Source: Chloroflexota bacterium
Lineage (GTDB): Bacteria > Chloroflexota > Ktedonobacteria > Ktedonobacterales > Ktedonobacteraceae
DNA length: 59,652 bases
NCBI GenBank assembly: GCA_005879655.1
Contig: VBJK01000087.1
Location: 1 to 59,652, forward strand
Reading direction: 5' to 3'
A program made the translations under genes and the position numbers. Under the pieces are notes generated by a model. It was not told the origin of the DNA, ran no database searches, and was given only the letters and a program-made list of their open reading frames with translations. Each line of letters opens with the position of its first letter. The first letter of the stretch is position 1. Positions 9,464 to 17,741 of this stretch are shown here, piece by piece.

Positions 9464-10234
9464 ATGGCTATGGAATATCGTTCTTCACTTCAAGCTGGCC
9501 GCAAGGCCAACAAAATTATTGCCGTGATGAGCGGAAAGGGAGGGGTAGGCAAATCGACTATTGCTGGACTGTTGGCAGTTGGCTTCCGCCGTCAGGGCTT
9601 GCGTGTTGGCGTGCTGGATGGAGATCTGATCAGTCCCAGTCTGGTCAGCATGTTTGGTATGGAAATGCAGTTCTCACTTGATGAAGATGGGGCAGTTGAG
9701 CCACTCAAGAGCCACAGCGGCGTCAAAGTGATGTCGATGAACCTCTTTCAGGCGAGTGCCGGTGATCCGCTTGTCTGGCGTGGGCCAATGATTTCTAGTG
9801 CGTTCAAACAGTTCTATAGTGAAATCAGTTGGGGCCAGCTCGACTATCTGTTCATTGATGTACCGACTGGCACGTCTGATGTCCCTATGACCGTGCTTCA
9901 CTCGCTTCCGTTAGATGGCATCATCGTTGTGTCGTCGCCGCAAAAACTAGCAAGGGCGGTTACGCAACGTTGCGTTAATATGATTCATCAACTAAATGGG
10001 CGCATCCTTGGTGTTATCGAAAATAGCTTGCTCTTTATAGGACATGATGAAAGTCCTGACTCAGACAGCGCGAGGAGCTTGGTCGAAATGACAGAGGCTC
10101 CTCTACTAACTCAGCTTCCGTTTGATCCCAGACTGACAGCTCTGTGCGATGCTGGTCAGATTGAAGCGTACCATGCAGAAGTGTTAGAAACACTCATTGC
10201 TCGTCTCACTGTAGTGCTTACCGACGAGGAGTAG
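9464..10234 (+). CDS. Mrp/NBP35-type P-loop ATPase lacking the Fe-S cysteines
   Basis: 256 residues. MSGKGGVGKST is a deviant Walker A with the signature Lys of the MinD/Mrp group; VGVLDGDLISPSLVSMFG follows, then VWRGPMISSAFKQF and DYLFIDVPTGTSD, both diagnostic for Mrp/NBP35. Canonical Mrp carries a C-terminal CxxC that holds the bridging Fe-S cluster; here the matching segment (IENSLLFIGHDESPDSD) has no Cys, so Fe-S cluster carriage is unlikely. Sitting in the middle of a glycan operon between a glycosyltransferase and a sulfotransferase, it may act as an assembly or positioning ATPase for the synthesis machinery, or in sulfate activation chemistry (inference). The family assignment is firm, the role is not. 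Confidence 0.82.
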   Translation: MAMEYRSSLQAGRKANKIIAVMSGKGGVGKSTIAGLLAVGFRRQGLRVGVLDGDLISPSLVSMFGMEMQFSLDEDGAVEPLKSHSGVKVMSMNLFQASAGDPLVWRGPMISSAFKQFYSEISWGQLDYLFIDVPTGTSDVPMTVLHSLPLDGIIVVSSPQKLARAVTQRCVNMIHQLNGRILGVIENSLLFIGHDESPDSDSARSLVEMTEAPLLTQLPFDPRLTALCDAGQIEAYHAEVLETLIARLTVVLTDEE

Positions 10235-10250
10235 AAAGGAGCATTTTCTG

Positions 10251-11102
10251 GTGATTCAACTCATGGAAATGGCGAAAACGGCTGTCATTTCTTACCGTAC
10301 AGCCACCAGCTCGCTGCGTCTGTCACCAGACTTTATCATTATCGGTACAGCTAGGAGCGGCACCACCTCACTGTACAACTATCTCGTTAGGCATCCGAAC
10401 GTTGCTCCAGCCCTGATGAAAGAAGTACATTTCTTCGATTGCCATTATCAAAAGGGTATTTCATGGTATCACAGTCAATTCCCATCTATTCCATATAAAT
10501 ACTATACAGAGACTATACGTAGACGTACGCTGATTACAGGGGAAGCCAGCCCCTACTACATGTTCCATCCTTATGTCCCTGAACGTATGGCCGCCTTGCT
10601 CCCTAACGTCAAGCTTATTGCGTTGCTGCGTAATCCTGTTGAGCGTGTCTTCTCCCACTACTGCTGGGAGGTAGGCTGGGGCAATGAAAAATTCTCACTG
10701 GAAGAGGCGATTGAACATGAGGAAAAGCGTATAAGAGTTGATATGAAAAAACTTGCCACTGGTGATAGCTTTAACCATCGCCATTTCTCGTACCTGGCAA
10801 GAAGCATGTATGTAGACCAGTTGGAGCGCTGGCTTCAATACTTCCCTCGTAAACAATTGCTGCTGATCAAAAGTGAAGAGTTGTATGCTGAACCAGAGCG
10901 GATCTTCAAAGAAACGCTGGCCTTCCTTCATCTTCCCAATGACGCAAAAATATTGAATAATAGATACAAGCAGTATAATAAGCAGAAATATCCTGTCCCT
11001 CAACAGATGGCTCCAGAAACCAGACGACGCTTGGTTGAAATCTTTATGTCTCCCAATGAGCGACTTTACAAATTAGTTGATCGCAACTTCGGTTGGCAAT
11101 AA
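10251..11102 (+). CDS. Sulfotransferase family protein
   Basis: 283 residues, GTG start preferred because AAAGGA lies 10 bases upstream; ATG at 10263 is the alternative. DFIIIGTARSGTTSLYNYL is the 5'-phosphosulfate-binding loop and LIALLRNPVERVFSHY is the 3'-phosphate-binding motif of PAPS-dependent sulfotransferases; GEASPYYM lies between them as in heparan-type enzymes. No membrane segment is seen, so it should act in the cytosol. As the last gene of the operon it suggests that the polysaccharide, or a lipid or small glycoside, is sulfated (inference). No PAPS synthesis genes (cysD/N/C) are in the window. Confidence 0.87.
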   Translation: MIQLMEMAKTAVISYRTATSSLRLSPDFIIIGTARSGTTSLYNYLVRHPNVAPALMKEVHFFDCHYQKGISWYHSQFPSIPYKYYTETIRRRTLITGEASPYYMFHPYVPERMAALLPNVKLIALLRNPVERVFSHYCWEVGWGNEKFSLEEAIEHEEKRIRVDMKKLATGDSFNHRHFSYLARSMYVDQLERWLQYFPRKQLLLIKSEELYAEPERIFKETLAFLHLPNDAKILNNRYKQYNKQKYPVPQQMAPETRRRLVEIFMSPNERLYKLVDRNFGWQ

Positions 11103-11109
11103 AGAAGCA

Positions 11110-11195
11110 GGTAGTAACGGCAGGTGAGGCATAATAGAGCAGTTTGTCAGCAAGGACGACAAAATGTTCTATTATGCCTCACTTGGTCACTACCT
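11110..11195. terminator. Bidirectional hairpin between convergent operons
   Basis: GTGAGGCATAATAGA (11125-11139) pairs perfectly with TCTATTATGCCTCAC (11168-11182). A second outer pair, AGGTAGT/ACTACCT (11110-11116 and 11189-11195), reaches into the last codon of the minus-strand gene. It lies between the ends of the sulfotransferase and the BY-kinase-like gene, so it can terminate both. Confidence 0.75.
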
Positions 11196-12729
11196 ACACC
11201 CATCTTCCCAGCTTGTTGACAATAAAGCCGGACAATTTCACACCACTGCCCGTCAACTCATCTTTTACCTTCACGATCTGCTTGATACGATCCCTGGTTG
11301 CATCCACAACGACAAAGGTTTGATCGCTTAATGAACCTATCATATGCATTTCGGCAAAATTCAGCGCGGGACAATCAATCACAACATAGTCACTGTGTTG
11401 TGCGACGCAGGATAAGAGCTGCTCCACCTCAGGTATACTTAACAGACTCGTCGGGTTCAAGAGAGAACTGCCCGCGGGCAAGAGGTAAAGGTTCTCTAGC
11501 GCTGTCGCCATAATATAATTGTCGAGCGATATACGATCCAGCATATTTACAGTACTCTGGTGAGAACCAGTAGTGGAATGCACTTGCATCATGCGGGCAT
11601 CTTCGAGCATATGAGCCAAACCAACCTGATTGTGCATCCCCAGGCGAAGATGTAAAGATGGCGCGTGCAGGTTCGCGTCAATTAACAAAACGCGCCGTCT
11701 GCTCTGTGCCAGCAAAGCAGCTAGTTGCGCAGCAACAGAACTTGTGCCAGCTCCAGATTGTAAACTCGTCACAGCTAAAATGCGAGCACGAGCCTCTTCA
11801 GCCCTGAAGAGAACGTCAGCCATCATCACACGGCAATCTTCAACATAGGGTTGCTTCAACTCACAAAAAGTCTGGAGAGGAATATCCTGCGGGCCAGGCT
11901 GTATCCAGCGCAAAGATCCTAACAAAGGCTGCGTCACCTTCTGCTGCAACGCATAGACACTATTCACACGGTCGGCCCACTGCTCAAGATAGTAAATCGC
12001 TACAGACCCAATAATCACCAGAACTAGCATAGCAAGTGGGACCCACGGTATCATACCGGCCAGCGAAGAGGGTTTGGTTGGCACGCTGGCCGTCTGGATC
12101 ACCGACAGTGGTTGGCTATACAATGCCTGTTCAGTGAGCAAATTTTGTTTCTGGTTGATGTACTGCGTTTGTAAGTTGCGATGTTGGTCAATCTCGGTAT
12201 TATATTGCTGAATCAGTGTTATATTGCTCGTAGTAGTTTTGAGTATCTTTTCATTTAAAGTATCAATTATTTTCTGCTCTTCATTAATTTGATTAGTGAG
12301 CAGTTGTAATTGCTTGGCATACTGGTCTTTGATAAGATGATTCTGTTGCGACACCAACACATTCGCCAGGTCATTAGCTAGCTTGGCCGCATTTTTGGCT
12401 GTGGGCAAGTTAACCTGAATAGTCAAGCTCTGCCCGGTAGTATTGGGTGTCACCAACAATTGCTTAGCAAGCGCTTGGCGATTCAGATTTGGATAAGATT
12501 GCAGCACAGTACCCAAAACATTATCAGATGTAATGAGAAATGCATAAGCAGTTACTGACTGGACTGCTTGAAACGAACTATTATGAGAAGTATTGACTTG
12601 TACGATAGCTGTTGCCTGATACGTAGGCGGGATAAGTACAGCCAATTCTTTGCCTACCAACCACCCAATAATAACGCACAGCACGAGTATCCAGCACCAG
12701 CGTAAGAGCGCTCTAACCACTACTTTCAT
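11194..12729 (-). CDS. Wzz/BY-kinase-like chain-length protein with degenerate Walker A
   Basis: 511 residues from the ATG at 12729, which has GAAGGA just upstream; ATG at 12759 has none. The protein has a membrane helix at about residues 2-24, a periplasmic/external Wzz-type coiled region (about 40-215), a second helix (about 226-248), and a cytosolic P-loop domain. That is the layout of fused Wzz/bacterial tyrosine kinases that set polymer length. In the P-loop, SGAGTSS replaces the usual GxGKS/T, so the Walker A Lys is Thr329. Walker A' reads LLIDANLHAP instead of DxD. Walker B YVVIDCPALN is kept. The C-terminus (VNKLGRWV) has no tyrosine cluster. Kinase activity is therefore doubtful, while the chain-length scaffold seems intact. 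It is convergent to the first operon and followed upstream by a GT4 gene. Confidence 0.82.
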   Translation of the reverse strand: MKVVVRALLRWCWILVLCVIIGWLVGKELAVLIPPTYQATAIVQVNTSHNSSFQAVQSVTAYAFLITSDNVLGTVLQSYPNLNRQALAKQLLVTPNTTGQSLTIQVNLPTAKNAAKLANDLANVLVSQQNHLIKDQYAKQLQLLTNQINEEQKIIDTLNEKILKTTTSNITLIQQYNTEIDQHRNLQTQYINQKQNLLTEQALYSQPLSVIQTASVPTKPSSLAGMIPWVPLAMLVLVIIGSVAIYYLEQWADRVNSVYALQQKVTQPLLGSLRWIQPGPQDIPLQTFCELKQPYVEDCRVMMADVLFRAEEARARILAVTSLQSGAGTSSVAAQLAALLAQSRRRVLLIDANLHAPSLHLRLGMHNQVGLAHMLEDARMMQVHSTTGSHQSTVNMLDRISLDNYIMATALENLYLLPAGSSLLNPTSLLSIPEVEQLLSCVAQHSDYVVIDCPALNFAEMHMIGSLSDQTFVVVDATRDRIKQIVKVKDELTGSGVKLSGFIVNKLGRWV

Positions 12730-12770
12730 CACATTATCCTTCTTCAGAAACCCTATCATTATGCTCTAGG

Positions 12771-14006
12771 TCAAGAAAACCCTTCACACTGTGCAGCCAA
12801 CAGATGCCTGTTTGGCTCTTGCTGTTGTATTACCGACTGATAGAGCGTGCTTAATGTACGCGCAGCTTGCCACCAGCTATGTTTCTCTACCACGTATTGT
12901 CGTCCAGCAGTTCCCAATTCTTCAGCTAGCTGGGGATTTTCCAGTAAACGCACAATAGCATGAGCAAACGCTTGTGGACCTTCTGCGACCAATAAATGTT
13001 TTTCGTGAGCTGTTTGTAAGGAACGGCAGGAACCGGGAGTTGCCACCATAGGCGTTCCCATTGCCAGAGCCTCCAACACTTTATTCTGCATACCCGCTGC
13101 TACCACTAATGGCGATAAAGCAACTGCCGCGCTTGCCAGATAAGGTCGAATATCGGGCACGTATCCGGTAACAACAATTCGCTTGTCCACGCTTAGCGCA
13201 CGGACAGCTGGAGGAGGGTTGTTGCCGACAATGGTGAGTCGGACCTGGGGCCGTTGCTGCCACACGAGAGGTAAGATTTGCTGACAAAACAAGAGTATTG
13301 CCTGTGCATTTGGATAATAATCCAATTTGGCGCAAAAGATAAGAGAGTCGGCTATGCGCGCTTGTGAGCGTGGTGTAAAGTATTCAGTATCAACACCATT
13401 GGGAACAACATGGATGTGCTCCAACTGCTCACTCAAAGCTTGTAGTAACTGCTTGTCATAAACGGACGTAATGACTACGTGCTCAAATGCACTCAGCAGG
13501 TGCGGCTCAAAGTGCTCCATTTTCTTTAGCTCTGAATAAATAAACGCGCGTTTGAAGCGATTGCCTGCCGAAGCCCATTGTTGTTTTAAGTAGAAAGAAA
13601 TACAATCAACCGCATCATAGATAATTGGTATATGCTCTTGTTGCTGTATCATACGCAACATAGGTGCTACCTTAATCAATTCTCCATGGATAACCTCTAT
13701 CTTGTGTTTATGTATCACCTGCCGTAATTGCTGCACGAAAGATGATGATTGGTAATAGGCAACTCGTAATGGCGTCAGAGTAGGCAATGCTTTGAGGCAA
13801 TTGGCATATGCCTGCCACTTAGGTAAGGAGATGAAATCAACGGATACACAATAGTGCGCGATAGCCTCCACCATCTCACGCTCGTAGTCATCACACAACA
13901 ACGAAACAAGCGATATTTCATGAGTGTGCGAGAGCGCTTTGATAAGCTGATAAGGTCGTACACGAATACGTGACGGCACATAAGGTGTAACATATAATAC
14001 TCGCAT
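12771..14006 (-). CDS. Glycosyltransferase family 4 (GT-B)
   Basis: 411 residues. The N-terminus MRVLYVTPYVPSRIRVRPYQL is a typical GT4 opening with the glycine-poor first loop. The C-terminal half has VPNGVDTEYF, TIVGNNPP, VTGYVPDIRPYLASAAV and SPLVVAAGMQNKVLEALAMGTPMVAT, which contains the donor-binding Glu of the EX7E motif. GAGAGGAAG precedes the ATG. It lies upstream of, and 41 bases from, the chain-length gene in the same direction, so the pair is probably co-transcribed and serves the same polymer. Sugar specificity is unknown. Confidence 0.87.
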   Translation of the reverse strand: MRVLYVTPYVPSRIRVRPYQLIKALSHTHEISLVSLLCDDYEREMVEAIAHYCVSVDFISLPKWQAYANCLKALPTLTPLRVAYYQSSSFVQQLRQVIHKHKIEVIHGELIKVAPMLRMIQQQEHIPIIYDAVDCISFYLKQQWASAGNRFKRAFIYSELKKMEHFEPHLLSAFEHVVITSVYDKQLLQALSEQLEHIHVVPNGVDTEYFTPRSQARIADSLIFCAKLDYYPNAQAILLFCQQILPLVWQQRPQVRLTIVGNNPPPAVRALSVDKRIVVTGYVPDIRPYLASAAVALSPLVVAAGMQNKVLEALAMGTPMVATPGSCRSLQTAHEKHLLVAEGPQAFAHAIVRLLENPQLAEELGTAGRQYVVEKHSWWQAARTLSTLYQSVIQQQEPNRHLLAAQCEGFS

Positions 14007-14355
14007 TATCTTGCTTCCTCTCCCATCGTTATGAAGTGATCAGTAAGAACACCTACTTACAGGATAAAAAAATATAGGAACATCTTCGTTATACAGTGGT
14101 TGAGAATAGATAAACGTTTCACTATACCGGTTAATAATGCATAACATATTGGTGCCTAGTAAGAAAAGAGAAACATATTTATTTATACCAATATGGAAAA
14201 TGCTTACATAATCTTCAGTTTATGAAACCTTAACCGAATTTGTATATTTCCAAGCGTATCTTAATAGATTCAACACCAGGGTAGACTACAATCTTTGCTA
14301 TACTCCTAGTATGAAAAGGTCTGGTGAGTAAAATAACGAATAAGGAGAGATGTGA
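14007..14355. other. AT-rich divergent intergenic region
   Basis: 349 bases separate the GT4 gene (minus) from the initiating sugar transferase (plus). It is markedly A+T-rich with several ATATTTATT-like runs and has no convincing ORF. It must hold the promoters of both transcription units; the clearest is the extended -10 at 14296-14304. Confidence 0.6.
14296..14304 (+). promoter_or_regulatory. Extended -10 promoter for the sugar transferase gene
   Basis: TGCTATACT fits the extended -10 form TGnTATAAT with one mismatch. It lies 52 bases before the ATG at 14356. No good -35 is seen at 16-18 bases, which is tolerated when the TG extension is present. Confidence 0.5.
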
Positions 14356-15078
14356 ATGAAGCAGATTGGTGTAGCGGTATCAAATAGTTCAAAGGATGAG
14401 TATAGTAGCAATGGTAGTATAGCTGTTCAGATGATTTCGACCTGTATGTCGAGTACCAGCGTTGTTCAAGAGCCGTCACGAGCATATTACTATGTCAAGC
14501 GCACTCTTGATATAGTCCTCTCGCTTATCGGCATAATTTTGTTGTTGCCGCTATTTCTCATCATTGCCCTATGTATTAAACTGGATGACGGTGGTGCTAT
14601 CTTACATTTCAGAGAGATCATCGGTAGGCATGGCCAACGCTTTTATGCACTTAAGTTCCGCACGATGATACCCAATGCAGACCAATACTTGGCTGAGCGT
14701 CCTGACCTCCTACGCAAATTCCAGCAAAATATGAAATTACCTGGCGATCCTCGTATTACCCGTGTAGGCCAAGTGCTACGTACTACTAGTCTTGACGAGT
14801 TACCTCAACTTTTCAATGTGCTCATCGGCGAGATGACCCTGATTGGGCCGCGTATTATTCACCCCAGCGAATTAGCGCGCTATGGTCAGTATGCACAAAA
14901 GCGTCTTGCCGTGAAGCCAGGTATTTCGGGCTTGTGGCAAATTAGTGGAAGACAACATGTCTCTTATGACGAACGAGTTTCACTTGATATGCAGTATATT
15001 GACAACCGTTCAACACTCTACGATCTTTCCATCCTGATAAGGACATTGAAGGTACTGCTCGTTCATACTGGAGTGTAA
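14356..15078 (+). CDS. Undecaprenyl-phosphate sugar-1-phosphate transferase (WcaJ/RfbP-type)
   Basis: 240 residues. After a variable 45-residue N-terminus, [20 protein letters not shown] begins the membrane helix of the bacterial sugar transferase family. The signatures follow in order: KFRTM, [27 protein letters not shown]-like (here GPRIIHP), and [13 protein letters not shown]. It is the short form without the four-helix N-terminal domain of WcaJ. It transfers a hexose-1-phosphate to undecaprenyl phosphate and so starts the lipid-linked repeat unit that the other enzymes here extend and flip. AAGGAG lies at the ideal distance from the ATG. Confidence 0.9.
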   Translation: [240 protein letters not shown]

Positions 15079-15144
15079 CAGCAAGACGATTCTGTCTACT
15101 TGTGGGCTGGTGTTAAATAAAATGAAGTATGGAAAGGGATTTTT

Positions 15145-15534
15145 ATGAATAAGCGTGTTCTTGTTGTGGATCAGTCAAAGACTATACAAATCCTTTTGTC
15201 TCAGTACTTTGGGAACGCTGGCTATCACGTCATCAGTTGTAGTACTCAAGAAGAAGCATTGCAAGTTCTAGGCTCCGTCAGCGAGGCTCCTGATCTGATC
15301 GTTCTCACCATAGATGCGAGGAAGGAGGCATATAAGGTGGTGGCATACGTGAAGGGATGTGAAGTCTATGCTCAGACGCACCTCGTTGCTATGGTATTGG
15401 AAGAAGAGAAAGCCAGCATACAGAAAACGTTGAGCGGATTAAATATCAGCTACTTGGTAAAACCTTTTCGTCTCCAGGATATACATATGCTGGTCTCAAG
15501 CACTTTTAACGCTTCCTCTGATCAAGCGCGGTAG
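15145..15534 (+). CDS. Stand-alone receiver domain lacking the phospho-acceptor Asp
   Basis: 129 residues forming one CheY-like receiver and nothing else. Asp9 in VLVVDQS is one of the acidic metal ligands and YLVKPFR holds the conserved Lys. The beta-3 strand reads DLIVLTIDA, so the phospho-acceptor position is Thr55, with an Asp two residues later. Only one acidic residue is present in the first loop instead of two. It is therefore likely a pseudo-receiver acting as a protein-interaction module. It sits 66 bases after the sugar transferase gene, in the same direction, which suggests a link to control of polysaccharide synthesis (inference). Confidence 0.8.
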   Translation: MNKRVLVVDQSKTIQILLSQYFGNAGYHVISCSTQEEALQVLGSVSEAPDLIVLTIDARKEAYKVVAYVKGCEVYAQTHLVAMVLEEEKASIQKTLSGLNISYLVKPFRLQDIHMLVSSTFNASSDQAR

Positions 15535-15630
15535 ATATGGATATCCAATCTCCCTTGACATACAACTCAAGCAGGAAGCATAATGCGGGAAGCAGAGAAG
15601 TAGGAAAGACCAGCGGTAAGGAAAATTGTC

Positions 15631-16086
15631 ATGGGACAAATCTCAGTAAAAGCTTCAGCTATCCTGGCGGCCCGCCCAGAAAAGGTCTATCGCAGTATTG
15701 CAGACTATCAAAACGGGCATCCTCATATCGTCCCGCCAGAGACTTTCTCTGATTTCCACGTTGAGCAGGGAGGATATGGTGATGGAACGGTTATCACGTT
15801 CAAAGTAACAGTTCTGGGCACAGTGCAATCTTTCCGGCAACGTATCAGCGAACCGGAGCCTGGTCGTGTATTAACTGAACAGGATATTGACTCCGTACGG
15901 AATGCAATTACCACGTTTACAGTTGATTCTATAGAAAATGGCGAAAAGTCGCATGTAGAGATTGCTACCACCATGAACGCCAGTCCTGGTCTAGCTGGCA
16001 TGGTAGAGTATATTGTGGTTCCGCTCTTGAACTCACGAATCTATCGTAAAGAACTAAAACGGCTTGAGTCTTTTGCACAACAATAA
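15631..16086 (+). CDS. SRPBCC (START-like) family protein
   Basis: 151 residues. AILAARPEKVYRSIADY at the N-terminus, GDGTVITFKV in the middle and a C-terminal helix (SRIYRKELKRLESFA) match the polyketide cyclase/dehydrase-type SRPBCC fold, a helix-grip with a hydrophobic pocket. AAGGA lies about 12 bases before the ATG. These proteins bind lipids or other hydrophobic ligands; nothing identifies the ligand here. It precedes the aldehyde dehydrogenase gene by 87 bases, with a promoter candidate between them, so they need not share a transcript. Confidence 0.8.
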   Translation: MGQISVKASAILAARPEKVYRSIADYQNGHPHIVPPETFSDFHVEQGGYGDGTVITFKVTVLGTVQSFRQRISEPEPGRVLTEQDIDSVRNAITTFTVDSIENGEKSHVEIATTMNASPGLAGMVEYIVVPLLNSRIYRKELKRLESFAQQ

Positions 16087-16108
16087 AATGTGTACATATC
16101 AGGAATAT

Positions 16109-16137
16109 TCGTCAATATATTTGGTATATGGTATGAT
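16109..16137 (+). promoter_or_regulatory. Candidate sigma-70 promoter for the aldehyde dehydrogenase
   Basis: TCGTCA (16109-16114), a 17-base spacer and TATGAT (16132-16137). The position, 37 bases before the ATG at 16174, supports that start over the GTG at 16090, which would put the promoter inside the gene. Confidence 0.45.
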
Positions 16138-16173
16138 GAAAGGAAAGCGTTTTATTATATATGGGGTATTGAC

Positions 16174-17547
16174 ATGACTATCCAATCAATTAATCCAGCT
16201 ACAGAAGAGATGATCGAAACGTTTGAACTCTTTAGTGATGCCCAGATCGATCAAGCGTTGACACAGGCGCATCATGCCTTTTTGCATTGGCGAGAGACTT
16301 CCTTTGCTGAGCGTAGTCTGCTCATGCGTCGTGTTGCTAGCTCTTTACGCGAACACAAGGTGGAACTCGCACGCGTTGCTACGTTGGAGATGGGCAAGCC
16401 AATTGTTGAAGCAGAAGCGGAGGTTGAAAAATGTGCATGGAACTGCGATTTCTACGCTGATAACGCGGAGAAGTTTCTTACTGATGAGGTGGTAGCTACC
16501 AATGCTAGCCAGAGTTATGTCTCGTTTCAACCACTGGGTGTCATTCTAGCGCTGATGCCCTGGAACTTTCCCTACTGGCAAGTGTTCCGTTTTGCCGCTC
16601 CCACGCTGATGGCTGGGAACACGGCCATTCTCAAACATGCCTCGAATGTCTCACTGTGCGCACTCGCAATCGAGCGCATCTTTCAGGAATGCGGTTTCCC
16701 ACAAGGTGTCTTTCGTACGGTTCTGGTACCTGGTGCTGAGACTGGCAAGTTGATCGCGGATAACAGAATCGCCGCCGTAACACTTACGGGCAGTGATGCC
16801 GCAGGCGAGGCTGTGGCCGCAGCTAGCGGTAAAGTCTTAAAGAAAAACGTCCTGGAATTAGGTGGCTCTGATGCCTTTATTATCTTAGAGGATGCAGATC
16901 TGGATGGTGCCGTGCAAATGGCCGTGCGCGCACGTTACCAGAACACTGGTCAGAGTTGCATTGCTGCCAAGCGTTTTATTGTTGTCGAAGCAGTAGCAGA
17001 AGAATTTGAGTACAAATTTGTTGAGATTGTGCAACGATTACGCGTCGGCAATCCACTTGACCGTGAGACACAGATCGGGCCATTAGCGCGCAACGATCTA
17101 CGTGATACATTGCATGAACAGGTACAGGCGTCGGTGAGGATGGGTGCACAAGTCCTGCTGGGGGGCAGGCCATTGGAAGGCAAGGGCTACTTCTATGCAC
17201 CAAGCATTGTCAGGAACGTTATGCCTGAAATGCCGCTCTTCCATGAAGAGACGTTTGGTCCTGCCGCAGCTGTTATTCGTGCTCGTAATGCTGAGCAGGC
17301 GGTTGAACTCGCAAACCACTCTAAATTTGGTCTTGGCGGCAACCTGTGGACCAATGATATTGCACGTGCACGCAAGTTGGCACACCGTCTGGAGACAGGG
17401 GCAGTTTTCATAAATGCTATGACCACCTCTGATCCACGCTTACCCTTCGGTGGCGTGAAACGTAGCGGCTACGGACGCGAACTCTCCTCATTCGGCATCC
17501 GTGAGTTCGTCAATATTCAGACAGTCTGGATTGGACCTGCGCAGTAG
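16174..17547 (+). CDS. NAD(P)-dependent succinate-semialdehyde dehydrogenase family protein
   Basis: 457 residues from the ATG at 16174; the open frame extends to a GTG at 16090 but MTIQSINPATEEMIETFE is the usual start of this subfamily. ALDH landmarks: ALMPWNFPYWQ (cofactor-domain Asn), LTGSDAAGEAV, ELGGSDAFI (general-base Glu) and NTGQSCIAAKR (catalytic Cys). The length and N-terminus resemble E. coli YneI (Sad) rather than GabD. It would oxidise succinate semialdehyde or a similar omega-semialdehyde. The glutamine synthetase gene follows in the same direction after about 250 bases, which could tie it to GABA or polyamine nitrogen use (inference). Confidence 0.87.
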   Translation: MTIQSINPATEEMIETFELFSDAQIDQALTQAHHAFLHWRETSFAERSLLMRRVASSLREHKVELARVATLEMGKPIVEAEAEVEKCAWNCDFYADNAEKFLTDEVVATNASQSYVSFQPLGVILALMPWNFPYWQVFRFAAPTLMAGNTAILKHASNVSLCALAIERIFQECGFPQGVFRTVLVPGAETGKLIADNRIAAVTLTGSDAAGEAVAAASGKVLKKNVLELGGSDAFIILEDADLDGAVQMAVRARYQNTGQSCIAAKRFIVVEAVAEEFEYKFVEIVQRLRVGNPLDRETQIGPLARNDLRDTLHEQVQASVRMGAQVLLGGRPLEGKGYFYAPSIVRNVMPEMPLFHEETFGPAAAVIRARNAEQAVELANHSKFGLGGNLWTNDIARARKLAHRLETGAVFINAMTTSDPRLPFGGVKRSGYGRELSSFGIREFVNIQTVWIGPAQ

Positions 17548-17572
17548 TGGCTCTTAGGCTCTTAGCAATGCC

Positions 17573-17602
17573 TTGACAGAATCGATCTGGACATGTAAAA
17601 AT
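17573..17602 (+). promoter_or_regulatory. Candidate promoter of the glutamine synthetase gene
   Basis: A perfect -35 TTGACA at 17573-17578 is followed after 17-18 bases by TAAAAA/AAAAAT preceded by TG at 17594-17595. It gives a leader of nearly 190 bases before the ATG at 17800. Confidence 0.45.
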
Positions 17603-17701
17603 GCTAGTCTGCACTCTAGGCATGCAGAGTAGTGGTTAGCAATGTAAGTATCTCTCATAGAGGCGGATAAGAGCTTTGCATGCGAAGTAGCATGAAAAAA
17701 G

Positions 17702-17741
17702 GGCTGTGGGACGCAAGGGCTGTGATAGAATGGAGGCTGTG
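17702..17741 (+). repeat. Three GGCTGTG repeats in the glutamine synthetase leader
   Basis: GGCTGTG occurs at 17702, 17718 and 17735, spaced 16 and 17 bases apart, in the leader between the promoter candidate and the ATG. The regular spacing suggests a binding site array, but no known nitrogen-control box was recognised. Confidence 0.35.

Noticed and set aside
16090..16173. Longer GTG start for the aldehyde dehydrogenase
   Set aside because: The added residues are unlike the family and the promoter candidate would lie within the gene.
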